64,000 bases of DNA, taken from Desulfomonile sp963700305 (lineage in GTDB: Bacteria > Desulfobacterota > Desulfomonilia > Desulfomonilales > Desulfomonilaceae). Shown here piece after piece: positions 52,658 through 62,106 of this stretch (within the stretch, counting starts at the first letter, position 1; each line of letters starts with the position of its first letter). The stretch spans positions 124,001-188,000 of the forward strand of contig CAVOXB010000017.1 in assembly GCA_963700305.1 (NCBI GenBank). The letters run 5' to 3'. The notes below the pieces were generated by a model. It did not search any database and had not been told where the DNA came from. It was given only the letters and a program-made list of their open reading frames with translations. Made by a program: the position numbers and the translations under genes.

Positions 52658-53332
52658 GACAGGGTGTCCTCCTTATCTGAAGTATTCTACGAATTGTTGT
52701 TCGTGAAAACCTTATTGCAGTCCCAGATATTGTCCAAGGTAAGCAACTATGCATCGTAGCTTGCAGCAAAACCAGTGATATGGCAAGTGTTTTATAGGGA
52801 TTTTCAAAAGCAATGCCGGTTAGGCTACCCCAGCGTAGGTCCCAGTTCTGTTGAATTAAGAAGAATCCGGCTAGCGCACGTCGCCGCCCCGACGAAAGTC
52901 GGGGTCCAGTCATGTGTTTCGCGGGATTGAAAAGCCTCGATTCCGTCTTTCGACGGAATGACGACAGGTGGGCCGTGTTCGTGGGTTGACGGCTTTGGTC
53001 GACAGGATTGCGTGTAGCCCTTAGAAACCGGGAATCCAGAAAGGTATAAAGAGAAAAATTGGACTCACCCGTGCGCAAGAATGACAATCTAGCGGATTTC
53101 GCGTGTCCTCGACCCTGGTTGCTTGCTTTAACGCACGATGTTATGGATGCCTGCCGCACGATTCTAAAATCAATTTTTTCGTCAAAACCTCTGTAGTTTG
53201 CGTGCGGACAGATGTAACTGGTTCTTCCACGCTTCCGAATTTCTCCACGTTTGATTTCTTGACATAAGCTCCGGAATTATCTAAAAGTGTTCCAGTCGAC
53301 GGTAAAGCCGTCGTTTTTTGTGAGGTATATCA
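52658..53332. other. Repeat-bearing gap between livK (-) and ruvX (+)
   Basis: 675 bases. Hairpins CCCCGACgaaaGTCGGGG (about 52891-52908) and ATTCCGTCTTTCGACGGAAT (about 52939-52958, also at 45775 in inverted form) are dispersed repeats. A hairpin with T tract lies at 53297-53319. No gene is supported; short frames on the minus strand are repeat-derived. Confidence 0.65.
53297..53319 (+). terminator. Hairpin plus T6 just upstream of ruvX
   Basis: CGACGG pairs with CCGTCG across TAAAG and TTTTTT follows, 14 bases before the ruvX start. It looks like an intrinsic terminator, yet its position in a 5' leader suggests either that the real promoter is very close or that the hairpin regulates ruvX-mltG expression. 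Confidence 0.5.
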
Positions 53333-53761
53333 TTGCGCATTCTCGGCCTGGATATGGGTTCCAAGCGGATTGGCATAGCCATCAGCGATGAGTTGGGCTT
53401 TACGGCTCAGGGACTTGAAACCCTGGAGAGCAAGAATCCGGAAAGCGATGCTGATAACATTGGCAAGATCGTCGAGCAATACGGCGTAACCGAAGTTGTG
53501 GTCGGAATGCCTTATAATATGAATGGAACAGAAGGGCCTCAGGCTAAAAAAGTAAGAGAATTCATGGAGCGAATGGCGCAAAAGATGGATGTTCCTCTCA
53601 AGGAATGGGACGAACGCCTATCCACCGCGGCAGCTGAACGCACTCTTCTGGAGGCGGACTTGAGCCGCTCCAAAAGACGCAAGGTGATCGACAAGCTTGC
53701 AGCGGTGTTAATACTCCAGGGATATCTGGACAATCGATCTAGGGGCTTAAGCGGCGAATGA
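53333..53761 (+). CDS. ruvX: Putative pre-16S rRNA nuclease RuvX/YqgF
   Basis: 142 residues with an RNase H-like fold: RILGLDMGSKRIGIAISD with the first catalytic Asp, VVVGMPYNMNGTEGPQAKKV, and WDERLSTAAAERTL followed by a late Asp region (SRSKRRKVIDKLAAVLILQGYL). It starts with TTG at 53333, preceded by GAGG; no ATG lies in front of the first strand. It overlaps mltG by ATGA, a pairing also found in other bacteria. Confidence 0.9.
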   Translation: MRILGLDMGSKRIGIAISDELGFTAQGLETLESKNPESDADNIGKIVEQYGVTEVVVGMPYNMNGTEGPQAKKVREFMERMAQKMDVPLKEWDERLSTAAAERTLLEADLSRSKRRKVIDKLAAVLILQGYLDNRSRGLSGE

Positions 53762-54819
53762 AATTATCTTTTCTCACCGTTTTGAAGGCTTTTCTCGTCG
53801 TGGTTGCGCTTGTTGCCTTGGGCGTCGCGGGATACATGGCCTATTCAAAAATTCCCGGGATCATTCAAGATGTAACCTCGTCTCGCGATCGCAGCACGAT
53901 CGTCACCGGACAAGAAGCCATAGTCACCATTCCCAAGGGAGCATCCTTGTCGCAGGTAGGCGCAATACTCCAGGACAATGGGGTGATCTCGAGCCGCTTC
54001 GTTTTCAAAGTCGTAGCCTTGATCAGAGGTGAACAGCGAAAGATAAAGGCCGGCGATTATGCTCTGAAAACTGGGAGTGATGCGGGCGATGTTTTAGATC
54101 AGTTGATTTCCGGTAGAACGTTGATGTTTTCGATCACTGTTCCCGAGGGATACGACATGTTTCAGGTTGCGAACTTGTTTCAGCAATCTGAGATCATGTC
54201 CAAAGAGGAATTTATTGCCTTGGCCAACGATCGAAATTTTTTGAAAGAATTGGGTGTAGAAGGCGAATCCTTGGAGGGCTATCTTTTCCCTGACACCTAT
54301 TTCCTGAGACCATCCGAAAAAGGCGACGGCAAGCTGATTATTCGTCGGATGACCCAGAGGTTCTTCAAAATCTATGACAAGCATGTGCGTCTTACGGCCG
54401 AAGAGCATGGCTGGTCTGTGTCACAGGTTTTGGCTCTCGCGTCTCTGGTCGAGAAAGAGGCGCGAGCGTCAGAGCATGCGCTGGTTTCTGCAGTATTCCA
54501 CAATCGCTTGCGACAAAACATGAAGCTCCAATGTGATCCCACCGTAATTTACAAGATCAAGCCCATGGGTTCCAAGATCACCAGGGAGGATCTTAACCGA
54601 AAACATCCGTACAACACCTACCAGAATACCGGTTTGCCTCCGGGACCAATCGCAAACCCGGGAAAGGAATCTCTCATCGCTGCTGTAAATCCTGCTGAAG
54701 TTGATTTCCTGTACTTTGTGGCGAAAAACGACGGAAGCCATCAGTTTTCAAGCAATCTAAAAGAGCACAACCACTGGGTGAACTTGTATCAACGCACGCC
54801 CCGCTCAGAGATGCAATAG
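53758..54819 (+). CDS. mltG: Endolytic peptidoglycan transglycosylase MltG
   Basis: Terminates nascent glycan strands. N-terminal membrane anchor (FLVVVALVALGVAGYMAYS), a LysM-like domain (TIPKGASLSQVGAILQDNGV), then the YceG catalytic domain: ITVPEGYDMFQVANLF, LEGYLFPDTYFL, the catalytic Glu in LASLVEKEAR (about residue 232), FHNRLRQNMKLQCDPTVIY, and PYNTYQNTGLPPGPIANPG. 353 residues, intact, active site on the periplasmic side. It is cotranslated with ruvX. Confidence 0.95.
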   Translation: MKLSFLTVLKAFLVVVALVALGVAGYMAYSKIPGIIQDVTSSRDRSTIVTGQEAIVTIPKGASLSQVGAILQDNGVISSRFVFKVVALIRGEQRKIKAGDYALKTGSDAGDVLDQLISGRTLMFSITVPEGYDMFQVANLFQQSEIMSKEEFIALANDRNFLKELGVEGESLEGYLFPDTYFLRPSEKGDGKLIIRRMTQRFFKIYDKHVRLTAEEHGWSVSQVLALASLVEKEARASEHALVSAVFHNRLRQNMKLQCDPTVIYKIKPMGSKITREDLNRKHPYNTYQNTGLPPGPIANPGKESLIAAVNPAEVDFLYFVAKNDGSHQFSSNLKEHNHWVNLYQRTPRSEMQ

Positions 54820-55158
54820 GCTGCCGCCGGAGACTGATCTTGACAGACGCGAAGCTCGCTGCCTCAAAAGCAGCTGAATATCTGACATATCTTGTCTGTT
54901 TACTTTCTTTGCTCGGACGCGCTGCCGGTCCAAGTCTGTTATTTCCGATCAATGAATCCGACCTTTTGAACCAATGCTCTTTGCGTCACGTATGCCATTC
55001 CATTGTTGATATGTTCAGTCACCATTAGAAATACTTGCACTACGACAAATTCTGAGAAGAAATTCCTCATCGGCCTTGCGAGAATCGCTTTCTGTGTCTA
55101 TATTGAAGAGTTATAGGTCTTGGAGAATCACCCTGACTCGAAAACGGAGAATCGTTCA
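54820..55158. other. Gap upstream of the activase megaprotein
   Basis: 339 bases. GGAGAA at 55143 is the likely ribosome-binding site for the next gene. No terminator, repeat or small gene that I can support. Confidence 0.4.
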
Positions 55159-58100
55159 ATGGAAGCGTTGGGTCTGTGCCTGGGAGCGTCTACACTTAGC
55201 CTCGTTCATCTTAGAAAAGAAAACGGCAAAACCGAAATAATTGAATACGATACGATAACGCACGAAGGAAACCCCAGAAAGGTGCTTCTGGAGACCCTGG
55301 AGAAAATGCCTGTCGCGCGCAAAATACCAGTCGCAGTGACAGGGCGAAAATTCTGCAATTTCGTAAAACTCACAACCGTTTCTGAGCCAGAAGCCGTTGA
55401 AATGGCGGTCTCACACGTGCTGACTAACGGCGATCCCCACAAAGTCGTGATCAGCGCCGGCGGCGAGACTTTTCTCGTTTATCATCTCGATGAAGATGGG
55501 AAAATACAAGGCATTCAGACAGGCAACAAATGCGCTTCAGGCACCGGCGAATTTTTTCTCCAGCAAATCGGCAGGATGAATCTCACGCTCCAGGACGTCT
55601 CTGAATTGGGCATATCCGAGCATCCTCACAAGGTCTCAGGCAGGTGCTCGGTCTTCTGCAAAAGCGACTGCACCCATGCTCTGAATAAAGGTATTCCAAA
55701 AGGTCACGTGGTAGCTGGTCTGGCCAAGATGATGGCCAACAAGGTAGTCGAATTATTAAAGAAACTGCCAAAAAAAGACGTAGTTGTTGTGGGAGGATCA
55801 TCCAGGAACAAGACGATGATCCATTATCTCGCCAAGGAGATTGAAGGCCTGCGCATTCCAGAAGAAGCCCCTTACTTCGAAGCGCTTGGGGCCGCTCTCT
55901 GGGCCCTGGAAAACCCCACAAACGCCTATACTGGACCCGATGACGTGTTTCAGAAGAAAGGCTCCGCTTTCGGATACCTGAAACCGCTTGCGGAATTCCG
56001 CCACATGGTGCGTTTCGAGGATCGACCAAGAGGCAAGGCTGAAGCAGGCGATCGCACGATACTGGGATTGGATGTGGGCTCTACGACCACCAAGGGAGTC
56101 ATTATGCGTTGCAAGGACAAAGCGATCCTTGCAGCTGATTACCTGCGTACGGACGGCGACCCTGTAGGGGCATCACGCAACGTTTATCGCAGCCTTGCGG
56201 ATCAGATCGATGTTCCCATAGACATTGTAGGGCTCGGTGTAACCGGATCAGGGCGCCAAATCGCCGGCTTGCACGCGATGACCGACGGAGTAATCAACGA
56301 AATCATTGCCCATGCAGCGGCTGCGGTGCATTTTGATCCTGAAGTGGACACCATTTTCGAGATCGGTGGTCAAGACGCGAAATACACTTACATCACAAAC
56401 GGCGTACCCAGCGATTATGCCATGAACGAAGCCTGCAGTGCGGGCACAGGCTCGTTTCTGGAAGAATCCGCCAAAGAGAGCCTCGGCCTTAAGGTCACTG
56501 ATATCGGGAAGGTCGCTTACACGGGATCGAATCCCCCGAATTTTAACGATCAGTGCGCGGCTTTCATCGGATCGGATATCAAGAACGCTGCTCAGGAAGG
56601 CATTCCCGTAAATGATATAGTGGCGGGGCTGGTCTATTCCATATGTATGAATTATTCCAACAGGGTCAAAGGCAATCGACCCGTTGGGAAAAAGGTCTTT
56701 ATGCAGGGCGGGGTCTGCTATAACGAGGCAATCCCGGCTGCAATGGCGGCCCTTACCGGCAAAGAAATCGTCGTGCCTCCTGAACCGGGCCTCATGGGAG
56801 CCTTCGGTGTGGCGCTGGAAGTAGAGCGCCGGATTGATATCGGTCTTATGCAGGAAAACCCGTTCGATCTGGAACGACTGGCTGCCAGAGAAGTAGTCTA
56901 TAAGAAACCGTTCACGTGCGGCGGTGGCAAGGAAAAATGCGATCGCAGATGCGAAATCGCAAAAATTGAAATAGAAAGTAAAACCTATCCTTTTGGTGGG
57001 GCGTGCAACCGGTATGTGAATCTCATCCGGCACCTGGAATTCGACAAACTGTCACTGGATATGGTGGATTATCGCCAGCGGTTGGCTTTCCGGGACCTTG
57101 CTCCCGATGATCCCGATGACAAACGTCCGACAATCGGGGTAAACCGCTCATTTCTGATGCACACCTTTTTCCCGTTCTTTAATGCGTTTTTCAAAGAATT
57201 GGGATATCGAGTGGTTTTGCCCGACTACGCTGATCCCAAGGGAGTCGATCAACAGGGAGCTGCATTTTGTTTTCCAGTGGAAATTTCTCACGGGTTTATG
57301 CACGACCTTCTGGCAAAGAATCCGGACATCCTTTTCTTACCCCACATTCGAGGAGTCCCAACAGACGAAGAGAACCACAACACCTGCACGTGTGTTTTCG
57401 TCCAGGGAGAGGCTTTTTATCTGAAAAGCACCTTTGAGGCAACCCAGTCCAAGAAGGTGCTGACCCCATATCTCGATCTCAGCAGCGGTTTCGATTCCAA
57501 GAGCCAGGAATTCAGCAAGTTGGCCGCCGAACTGGGGGCCTCGCAAGCTCAGGGAACGGCTGCCTTCAATGCGGGAGTTAAGGCGCAGGTCGCTTTCAAG
57601 GATCAACTTCGGGAACGAGGCGCTCAATTTCTGAAAGAGATTGAGCAAAATCCGGACTTGATGGCAGTGGTGCTTTTCGGCCGTCCTTACAACGCATTTG
57701 CGGGAGAAGCAAACAAAGGAATTCCTGGGAAATTCGCATCCAGGGGCTACATTATCATGCCTTTTGATATGTTGCCGTACGAAGACCAGACGCTGGATGA
57801 CGAAGATACGATGTACTGGTCCATGGGACGCATGATACTTAAGGCCTCTCGATTCGTTAAGAATCACCCGCAGCTTTTCGGGACTTTTATTAGCAATTTT
57901 TCGTGCGGACCTGATTCTTTCGTCGTAGGTTATTTCCGTGATGAAATGGGACGCAAGCCTTCTTTGACTCTTGAGCTGGACAGCCATACCGCTGACGCGG
58001 GTTTGGAGACTCGCATCGAGGCCTTCTTGGACATAGTCCAGTACTATCGAGAACTTGAAAGCAAGAAACAGATCTCTTACGTCAGCAAAGATTTCCAAGC

Positions 58101-59439
58101 AGCACGTTGCGCCATAGTAAATGGAAAACCGGTAATCGCTACTCCGGATGGAAGACATTATCCTTTGAACCATCCCGATGTCAGAATTATTCTTCCCGCG
58201 ATGGGACGGTTTGCCCATGAAGCTCTCGTGAGCGCATTCAAGAACGTAGGCATCAACGCACATGGCTTGCCGCCTGCCGATGAAGAAGTCTTAAAGATTG
58301 GGCGTGGCAATTCCTCATGCAAAGAGTGTTTGCCGCTTCAGACCACCGTAGGCTCAATGCTGAACTATTTGTGGACGGACAGACCTGCAGGAGAGATCAC
58401 GGCATATTTCATGCCAGGTGCTGGAGGTCCTTGCAGATTCGGGCAGTACAATGTGTTCTCCAGGCGTCTAATTGAGCGCTATCGAATTCCGAATGCCGCT
58501 GTGCTGACCCTCAATGCGGCAAATGGATACATGGGGCTTGGTGATCGTTTCACCTTACCTGCATGGCGAGCCATTATTATAGGCGATACCATGTACGAAA
58601 TTTGGTCCACTATTATGGCTGCGGCTTCGGATCGAGATGCAGCGCTGGAGATTTTTTTCCGAGAGTGGAATTCCGTTGTAAACGTGATCCACGGTTCATG
58701 GAGACAGATTCGGAATCAGCTCAAATCCACGGCTGCGATTCTGAGCCGGATTCCTTTGAAGATGCCTTATGAGGAGATCCCGAAGATATCGCTCATTGGA
58801 GAGATTTACGTACGGAATGATCCTATTTCTCTGCAGAAGCTAGTGGAGAAGATGGCAGATCGCGGGTTCATAGTGCGCACTTCTCAGACCAGTGAGTGGA
58901 TCAAGTATGTGGACTGGCTAATCAAGAACAATATCGAGGGCGAAGCAAATATTCCTTTCTGGATTCGATATTATGTGAAGCGCTACTTTGACGTTAAGAT
59001 CCGCAGTCTTCTGGCGCCATCTGGTCTGTTCTTCCACGAAATTCTGAAGGTGGAGGATTTAATTGCAGCAGGAGAAAAATTTATATCTCCGATGCTTACC
59101 GGTGAAGCGATTCTTACTGTCGGAGCGGCGCTGCACGAGATACTTCATCCATCATGTGGAATAATATCTATCGGGCCGTTTGGCTGCATGCCTACCAGAG
59201 TGGCTGAATCGATTTTGACTGAAAAATTCACGACCACCGAAAAACGTGAGCTGTTAATGAGAGTTAACGGTCACGGACCGGACCATATGGAACTTCTTGC
59301 CAAAGACCAGAAGCTTCCGTTCTTGGCTATTGAGACCGATGGAAATGCATTTCCTCAGATAATAGAAGCGAGGCTTGAGGCCTTTGCTTTGCAAGCCCGG
59401 CGCTTGCACGAAAGAATGCTTCAGGAGAAGCGCAACTGA
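55159..59439 (+). CDS. Giant acyl-CoA dehydratase activase-related protein (two BcrAD/BadF ATPase domains plus DUF2229)
   Basis: 1426 residues from the ATG at 55159; the frame also opens at a TTG at 55120. Residues 1-270 are a first ASKHA ATPase domain with GNKCASGTGEFF near 123. Residues 300-570 are a second, starting ILGLDVGSTTTKGVIM, with NEACSAGTGSFLEES near 421. The Cys in each motif would ligate a bridging [4Fe-4S] cluster, as in HgdC. From about 657 a DUF2229 domain starts (TIGVNRSFLMHTFFPFFNAF), followed by a long HgdB-like region with NTCTCVFVQGEAFY and HPSCGIISIGPFGCMP. Such proteins are widespread in anaerobes and thought to energise low-potential electron transfer; the true substrate is unknown. 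It is intact. Confidence 0.88.
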   Translation: MEALGLCLGASTLSLVHLRKENGKTEIIEYDTITHEGNPRKVLLETLEKMPVARKIPVAVTGRKFCNFVKLTTVSEPEAVEMAVSHVLTNGDPHKVVISAGGETFLVYHLDEDGKIQGIQTGNKCASGTGEFFLQQIGRMNLTLQDVSELGISEHPHKVSGRCSVFCKSDCTHALNKGIPKGHVVAGLAKMMANKVVELLKKLPKKDVVVVGGSSRNKTMIHYLAKEIEGLRIPEEAPYFEALGAALWALENPTNAYTGPDDVFQKKGSAFGYLKPLAEFRHMVRFEDRPRGKAEAGDRTILGLDVGSTTTKGVIMRCKDKAILAADYLRTDGDPVGASRNVYRSLADQIDVPIDIVGLGVTGSGRQIAGLHAMTDGVINEIIAHAAAAVHFDPEVDTIFEIGGQDAKYTYITNGVPSDYAMNEACSAGTGSFLEESAKESLGLKVTDIGKVAYTGSNPPNFNDQCAAFIGSDIKNAAQEGIPVNDIVAGLVYSICMNYSNRVKGNRPVGKKVFMQGGVCYNEAIPAAMAALTGKEIVVPPEPGLMGAFGVALEVERRIDIGLMQENPFDLERLAAREVVYKKPFTCGGGKEKCDRRCEIAKIEIESKTYPFGGACNRYVNLIRHLEFDKLSLDMVDYRQRLAFRDLAPDDPDDKRPTIGVNRSFLMHTFFPFFNAFFKELGYRVVLPDYADPKGVDQQGAAFCFPVEISHGFMHDLLAKNPDILFLPHIRGVPTDEENHNTCTCVFVQGEAFYLKSTFEATQSKKVLTPYLDLSSGFDSKSQEFSKLAAELGASQAQGTAAFNAGVKAQVAFKDQLRERGAQFLKEIEQNPDLMAVVLFGRPYNAFAGEANKGIPGKFASRGYIIMPFDMLPYEDQTLDDEDTMYWSMGRMILKASRFVKNHPQLFGTFISNFSCGPDSFVVGYFRDEMGRKPSLTLELDSHTADAGLETRIEAFLDIVQYYRELESKKQISYVSKDFQAARCAIVNGKPVIATPDGRHYPLNHPDVRIILPAMGRFAHEALVSAFKNVGINAHGLPPADEEVLKIGRGNSSCKECLPLQTTVGSMLNYLWTDRPAGEITAYFMPGAGGPCRFGQYNVFSRRLIERYRIPNAAVLTLNAANGYMGLGDRFTLPAWRAIIIGDTMYEIWSTIMAAASDRDAALEIFFREWNSVVNVIHGSWRQIRNQLKSTAAILSRIPLKMPYEEIPKISLIGEIYVRNDPISLQKLVEKMADRGFIVRTSQTSEWIKYVDWLIKNNIEGEANIPFWIRYYVKRYFDVKIRSLLAPSGLFFHEILKVEDLIAAGEKFISPMLTGEAILTVGAALHEILHPSCGIISIGPFGCMPTRVAESILTEKFTTTEKRELLMRVNGHGPDHMELLAKDQKLPFLAIETDGNAFPQIIEARLEAFALQARRLHERMLQEKRN

Positions 59440-59467
59440 TTTCAGTTCGCATTCAAGCGAGGAAGAA

Positions 59468-59509
59468 TCTGGGAGGACCTTTTTGCACGAAGGAGGTTCC
59501 CCCAATCTC
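59468..59509 (+). repeat. Terminator-like repeat, degenerate copy 4
   Basis: GGGAGGACCTTTTTGCACGA and AGGAGGTTCCCCCAATCTC resemble the hairpins at 35379 and 37549, but the conserved tail has decayed. It lies between the megaprotein and yraN; the AAGGAGG in it may serve yraN translation. Confidence 0.5.
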
Positions 59510-59510
59510 A

Positions 59511-59942
59511 ATGATTATTTGTATGAGTGATTCCCCAAAATCCGGCTTCTTTGCCCGAGTTTTCAAGCGGAAAACCGAGCCCAGCACTCGTCAAAGGGGT
59601 CGAAATGCCGAGCAGTTAGCTGCGGACTATCTTTCAGGACGAGGCTATGAAGTCATAGAGCGGAATTTTGAATGTCGCCTCGGAGAAATTGACATTATAG
59701 CCCGTGAGGGGAAAGACCTTGTCTTTATCGAGGTGCGTTCGAGGCATTCTGTTGACGCCCTGAACCCTGTATTTTCCGTGAATATTCGCAAGCAGAAAAA
59801 GATTGCTCAAGTAGCTCAAGTATATTTGGATAGGCACTATAGGCAAGTCCCAGCATGCAGATTTGACGTTGTTCTTGTTACTGTAGGACCGCCGTCAGAG
59901 GTCGAGGTCATCCAGGATGCTTTTGGTGTAGAACCAGCTTGA
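59511..59942 (+). CDS. yraN: YraN/UPF0102 family nuclease-like protein
   Basis: Small protein with a PD-(D/E)xK-type core: RGRNAEQLAADYLSGRGYEV, RNFECRLGEIDIIAREGKDLVFIEVRSR. The Glu and Asp of GEIDII and the EVR pair match the conserved nuclease residues. 143 residues if the ATG at 59511 is used; an ATG at 59523 (MSDSPKSGFF) is equally possible. A RecB-like structural role is assumed in the family, but the function is unproven. It runs towards tRNA-Arg. Confidence 0.88.
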   Translation: MIICMSDSPKSGFFARVFKRKTEPSTRQRGRNAEQLAADYLSGRGYEVIERNFECRLGEIDIIAREGKDLVFIEVRSRHSVDALNPVFSVNIRKQKKIAQVAQVYLDRHYRQVPACRFDVVLVTVGPPSEVEVIQDAFGVEPA

Positions 59943-60093
59943 GCTGGTCGTGCGTGATTCAATGCGAACAGTCTGGGAATGAGCCTGCACCTCCATAAAA
60001 GAAAGGGCGTCAGCCGGTTTCTTGGTCTGCATCGCAAACATTACGTTATTGACAAGAGGATAAGAAAGTTCTAAAAAAAAATGGTTGGACTGT

Positions 60094-60170
<77 letters not shown>

Positions 60171-60237
60171 GAAATAATTGAGGATTCAGGATAAGACCTG
60201 AGTCCTTTTTTGTTTTGGTGTCCATATAGGTGTCTAT
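60171..60237. other. Short spacer after tRNA-Arg
   Basis: Contains the tRNA 3' flank. I looked for a second copy of the tRNA 3' end (attR) in the next kilobase and did not find one. Confidence 0.4.
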
Positions 60238-60480
60238 TCATGCTTTTCCAACCCTCTGCTCTCTCCATTGAATCTCGTTCAATTCCTCTTCAGTGACTAG
60301 ATTATATCTCTTGAAGACTGACATGTCTTATGACCTGAGATTGCCATGATTTTGAAATAGTCGTTCCCCGCCAAACGAAGATTATTAAGTGCGCAGTGTC
60401 GAAGGTCATGAAACGTGAAATCTTATAGCTCTGCGCGTTTGCAGGCTGTCTTATAAGCCTTTTTAATGAATCTCCGAACC
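60238..60480 (-). pseudogene. Remnant of a tyrosine-recombinase (phage-type) integrase
   Basis: Read on the minus strand, IKKAYKTACKRAE is followed by an in-frame stop, then FTFHDLRHCALNNLRLAGND and YFKIMAISGHKT. This is the catalytic HxxR...GH part of the integrase family. One missing base near 60321 then leads to MSVFKRYNLVTEEELNEIQW with the catalytic Tyr, ending at the TGA at 60238. The N-terminal half of the gene is gone. Its place immediately downstream of tRNA-Arg is typical of an integrated element; here only the scar remains. Confidence 0.75.
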
Positions 60481-60750
60481 TAACGCCCCCTTCTTCTTTA
60501 CCTGCCGACTCCCACAAACGGAACACGCAAGACTGGTCGGATCTTGACCGATCCGGAAAATTGTCCGTCCCGCTTCAAAGCGGCTATGTACATGATGAAT
60601 TCCCCGGCCGGTTATCCCGAAACAGTGGTACAATATACCCGTGGACATGATTTCCTCGCCTTCTCAGATTTTCTCAAACACCAAAGAAGGCAGAAAGCAT
60701 GTCATCTTTCTTTTTTCAACACAGGTACGCTCTTACGCGAAGATCCATTA

Positions 60751-61553
60751 ATGAATCCGGAAGAAGAAAGAGAATTTTTGGCGCCGTTTTTTGAGAGCGC
60801 AAGAAAAGGTCAAATAGCCACTGTTACCGAGATTAAGTTGGCTGTGGAAGACCATGTGGGGCATCCAATAGGTCACTATACGATTTATCGTTTTTTGGAC
60901 AGAAACGAATGGCGAAAAGCGATGCCTCGTCCTCGCCATATGGGGGCCAAAGAGGAAGCGCAAGAAGAGTTTAAAAAAAACTCCCCGAACAGGTAAAGGC
61001 AATAGTCGCTCAAAGAGATCCATCAGACACAAGACCCGTAATCCTCGCGCCTCAGGATGAGGGCCGATTTGGTCGCATAAATCAACATAGACCTTGCTGG
61101 GCGCCCAAAGGTATCCGTCCTGTAGCGCCCAGGCAAATTGTGAGGACGTACGTATACGTCTTCGCAGCCGTGTGTGCGGCGCTGGGAAGAATGACCGCTT
61201 TGATTCTTCCGTTCGTCAATACAGACATGATGAATCTATTTCTCGATTACGTTTCCCGGGATTTCAAGGATTACTTCGTTATCATGATCGTTGACCAAGC
61301 AGGTTGGCATATGACCAAGCATCTCAAAATCCCTGAAAACATAAGACTCATAGCCCAACCCTCTCACAGTCCCGAACTCAATCCTGTCGAACACCTTTGG
61401 GACGAACTTAGAGAAAAGGCAATGACAAATAAAGGTTTCAAATCCCTCGATCAAGTCGAAGAAGCTCTCTGTCGAGAAATTAGAGCACTGGAAAATAATC
61501 CCAACAGACTACGTTCCTTGACCAATTTCCCTTATCTCAGAATTACTTGTTAG
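60751..61553 (+). pseudogene. IS630-family transposase, 5' truncated, with -1 frameshift site
   Basis: Two parts: orfA from MNPEEEREFLAPFFESARKG (winged-helix, HTH_33-like, ending RPRHMGAKEEAQEEFKK) and orfB from LPEQVKAIVAQRDPSDTRPV onward. The latter holds the DDE catalytic core: QDEGRFGRINQHR with Asp and Glu, MIVDQAGWHMTKHLKIP, and QPSHSPELNPVEHLWDELREKA. The parts are joined by a canonical slippery site (60975-60981), so the interruption looks programmed. The N-terminal HTH of about 70 residues that full IS630 transposases have is missing; upstream codons lack similarity. The 3' end has inserted into, or recombined with, a photolyase-related gene. Confidence 0.78.
60975..60981 (+). promoter_or_regulatory. 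Slippery heptamer A AAA AAC for -1 frameshifting
   Basis: In the orfA frame the codons are TTT AAA AAA AAC. Slipping back one base at A AAA AAC puts the ribosome into CTC CCC GAA CAG GTA, exactly the orfB frame (LPEQV). The orfA stop (TAA) follows five codons later. No stimulatory hairpin was checked. Confidence 0.7.
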
Positions 61554-62106
61554 AAAGGGGATTGGTATAGGGGCCTCTCTCCCACCATAAGGATTGCCGA
61601 AGTGCGACGTGCCTCGCGGTAGAAAGCGTCCATGCGCCTCTGCGTTCCGGGCTTCTCCACCTTTCTCAGCAGATCGGGAGTGGTCATCCATCCCTCATGG
61701 GGAATAATCCGGATCAAGCCAGTGCTGATCAGAGGCTCGATGTCTGTCAGCAACTCCCGTTCCGCGGGCGTCATGACCGTCAATGGACCAACATCCCGAG
61801 CGACCTGTTCGAGAGCGATTCTGTAAGGGCCGTCCGTCACGAAGTATCGTACGGCAACTCCACGGGCACTTTGCTCCAGGGCAAAATGCCGCATATTTTG
61901 AAAGGAACAGCGCCAATTTCTGTTTATGGTAAGGCCGCCGCTCCGCTTTCCAGGGATTCTCGATGATCACAATACCCAGGTTGCGAGGGTTTTCTCGGCT
62001 CAAAGGTCCCATGGAATCGTTGAGCTGATCGGAACGGTACAAAGATCCATTGACGATCCGATGGGTCGGGAGATAGCTGACGAAGTCGATTCCAGAAAAC
62101 GCTCAT
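61550..62106 (-). pseudogene. Photolyase-related protein (cryptochrome/DPRP family), frameshifted and 3'-truncated
   Basis: Reading from the ATG at 62106: DRQWIFVPF, one surplus C near 62030, then DQLNDSMGPLSRENPRNLGI, ENPWKAERRPYHKQKLALFLS, another surplus base near 61885, and MRHFALEQSARGVAVRYF, EGWMTTPDLL, MDAFYREARRTSAILM. This is the N-terminal third of a roughly 500-residue protein of the iron-sulphur photolyase-like group. Similarity ends at GERP (about 61575), where the IS630 end begins. The ATG overlaps the class II photolyase stop by ATGA, so both were one operon. The gene is surely non-functional because the FAD-binding part is gone. Confidence 0.72.

Noticed and set aside
56248..58263. 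Two long minus-strand open frames (261 and 308 residues) inside the activase gene
   Set aside because: They are mirror frames of a GC-rich coding sequence; the plus-strand protein is continuous and conserved.
60544..60750. N-terminal extension of the IS630 frame from an ATG at 60544
   Set aside because: Those 69 residues overlap the antisense integrase remnant region and show no HTH; the transposase similarity starts at 60751.
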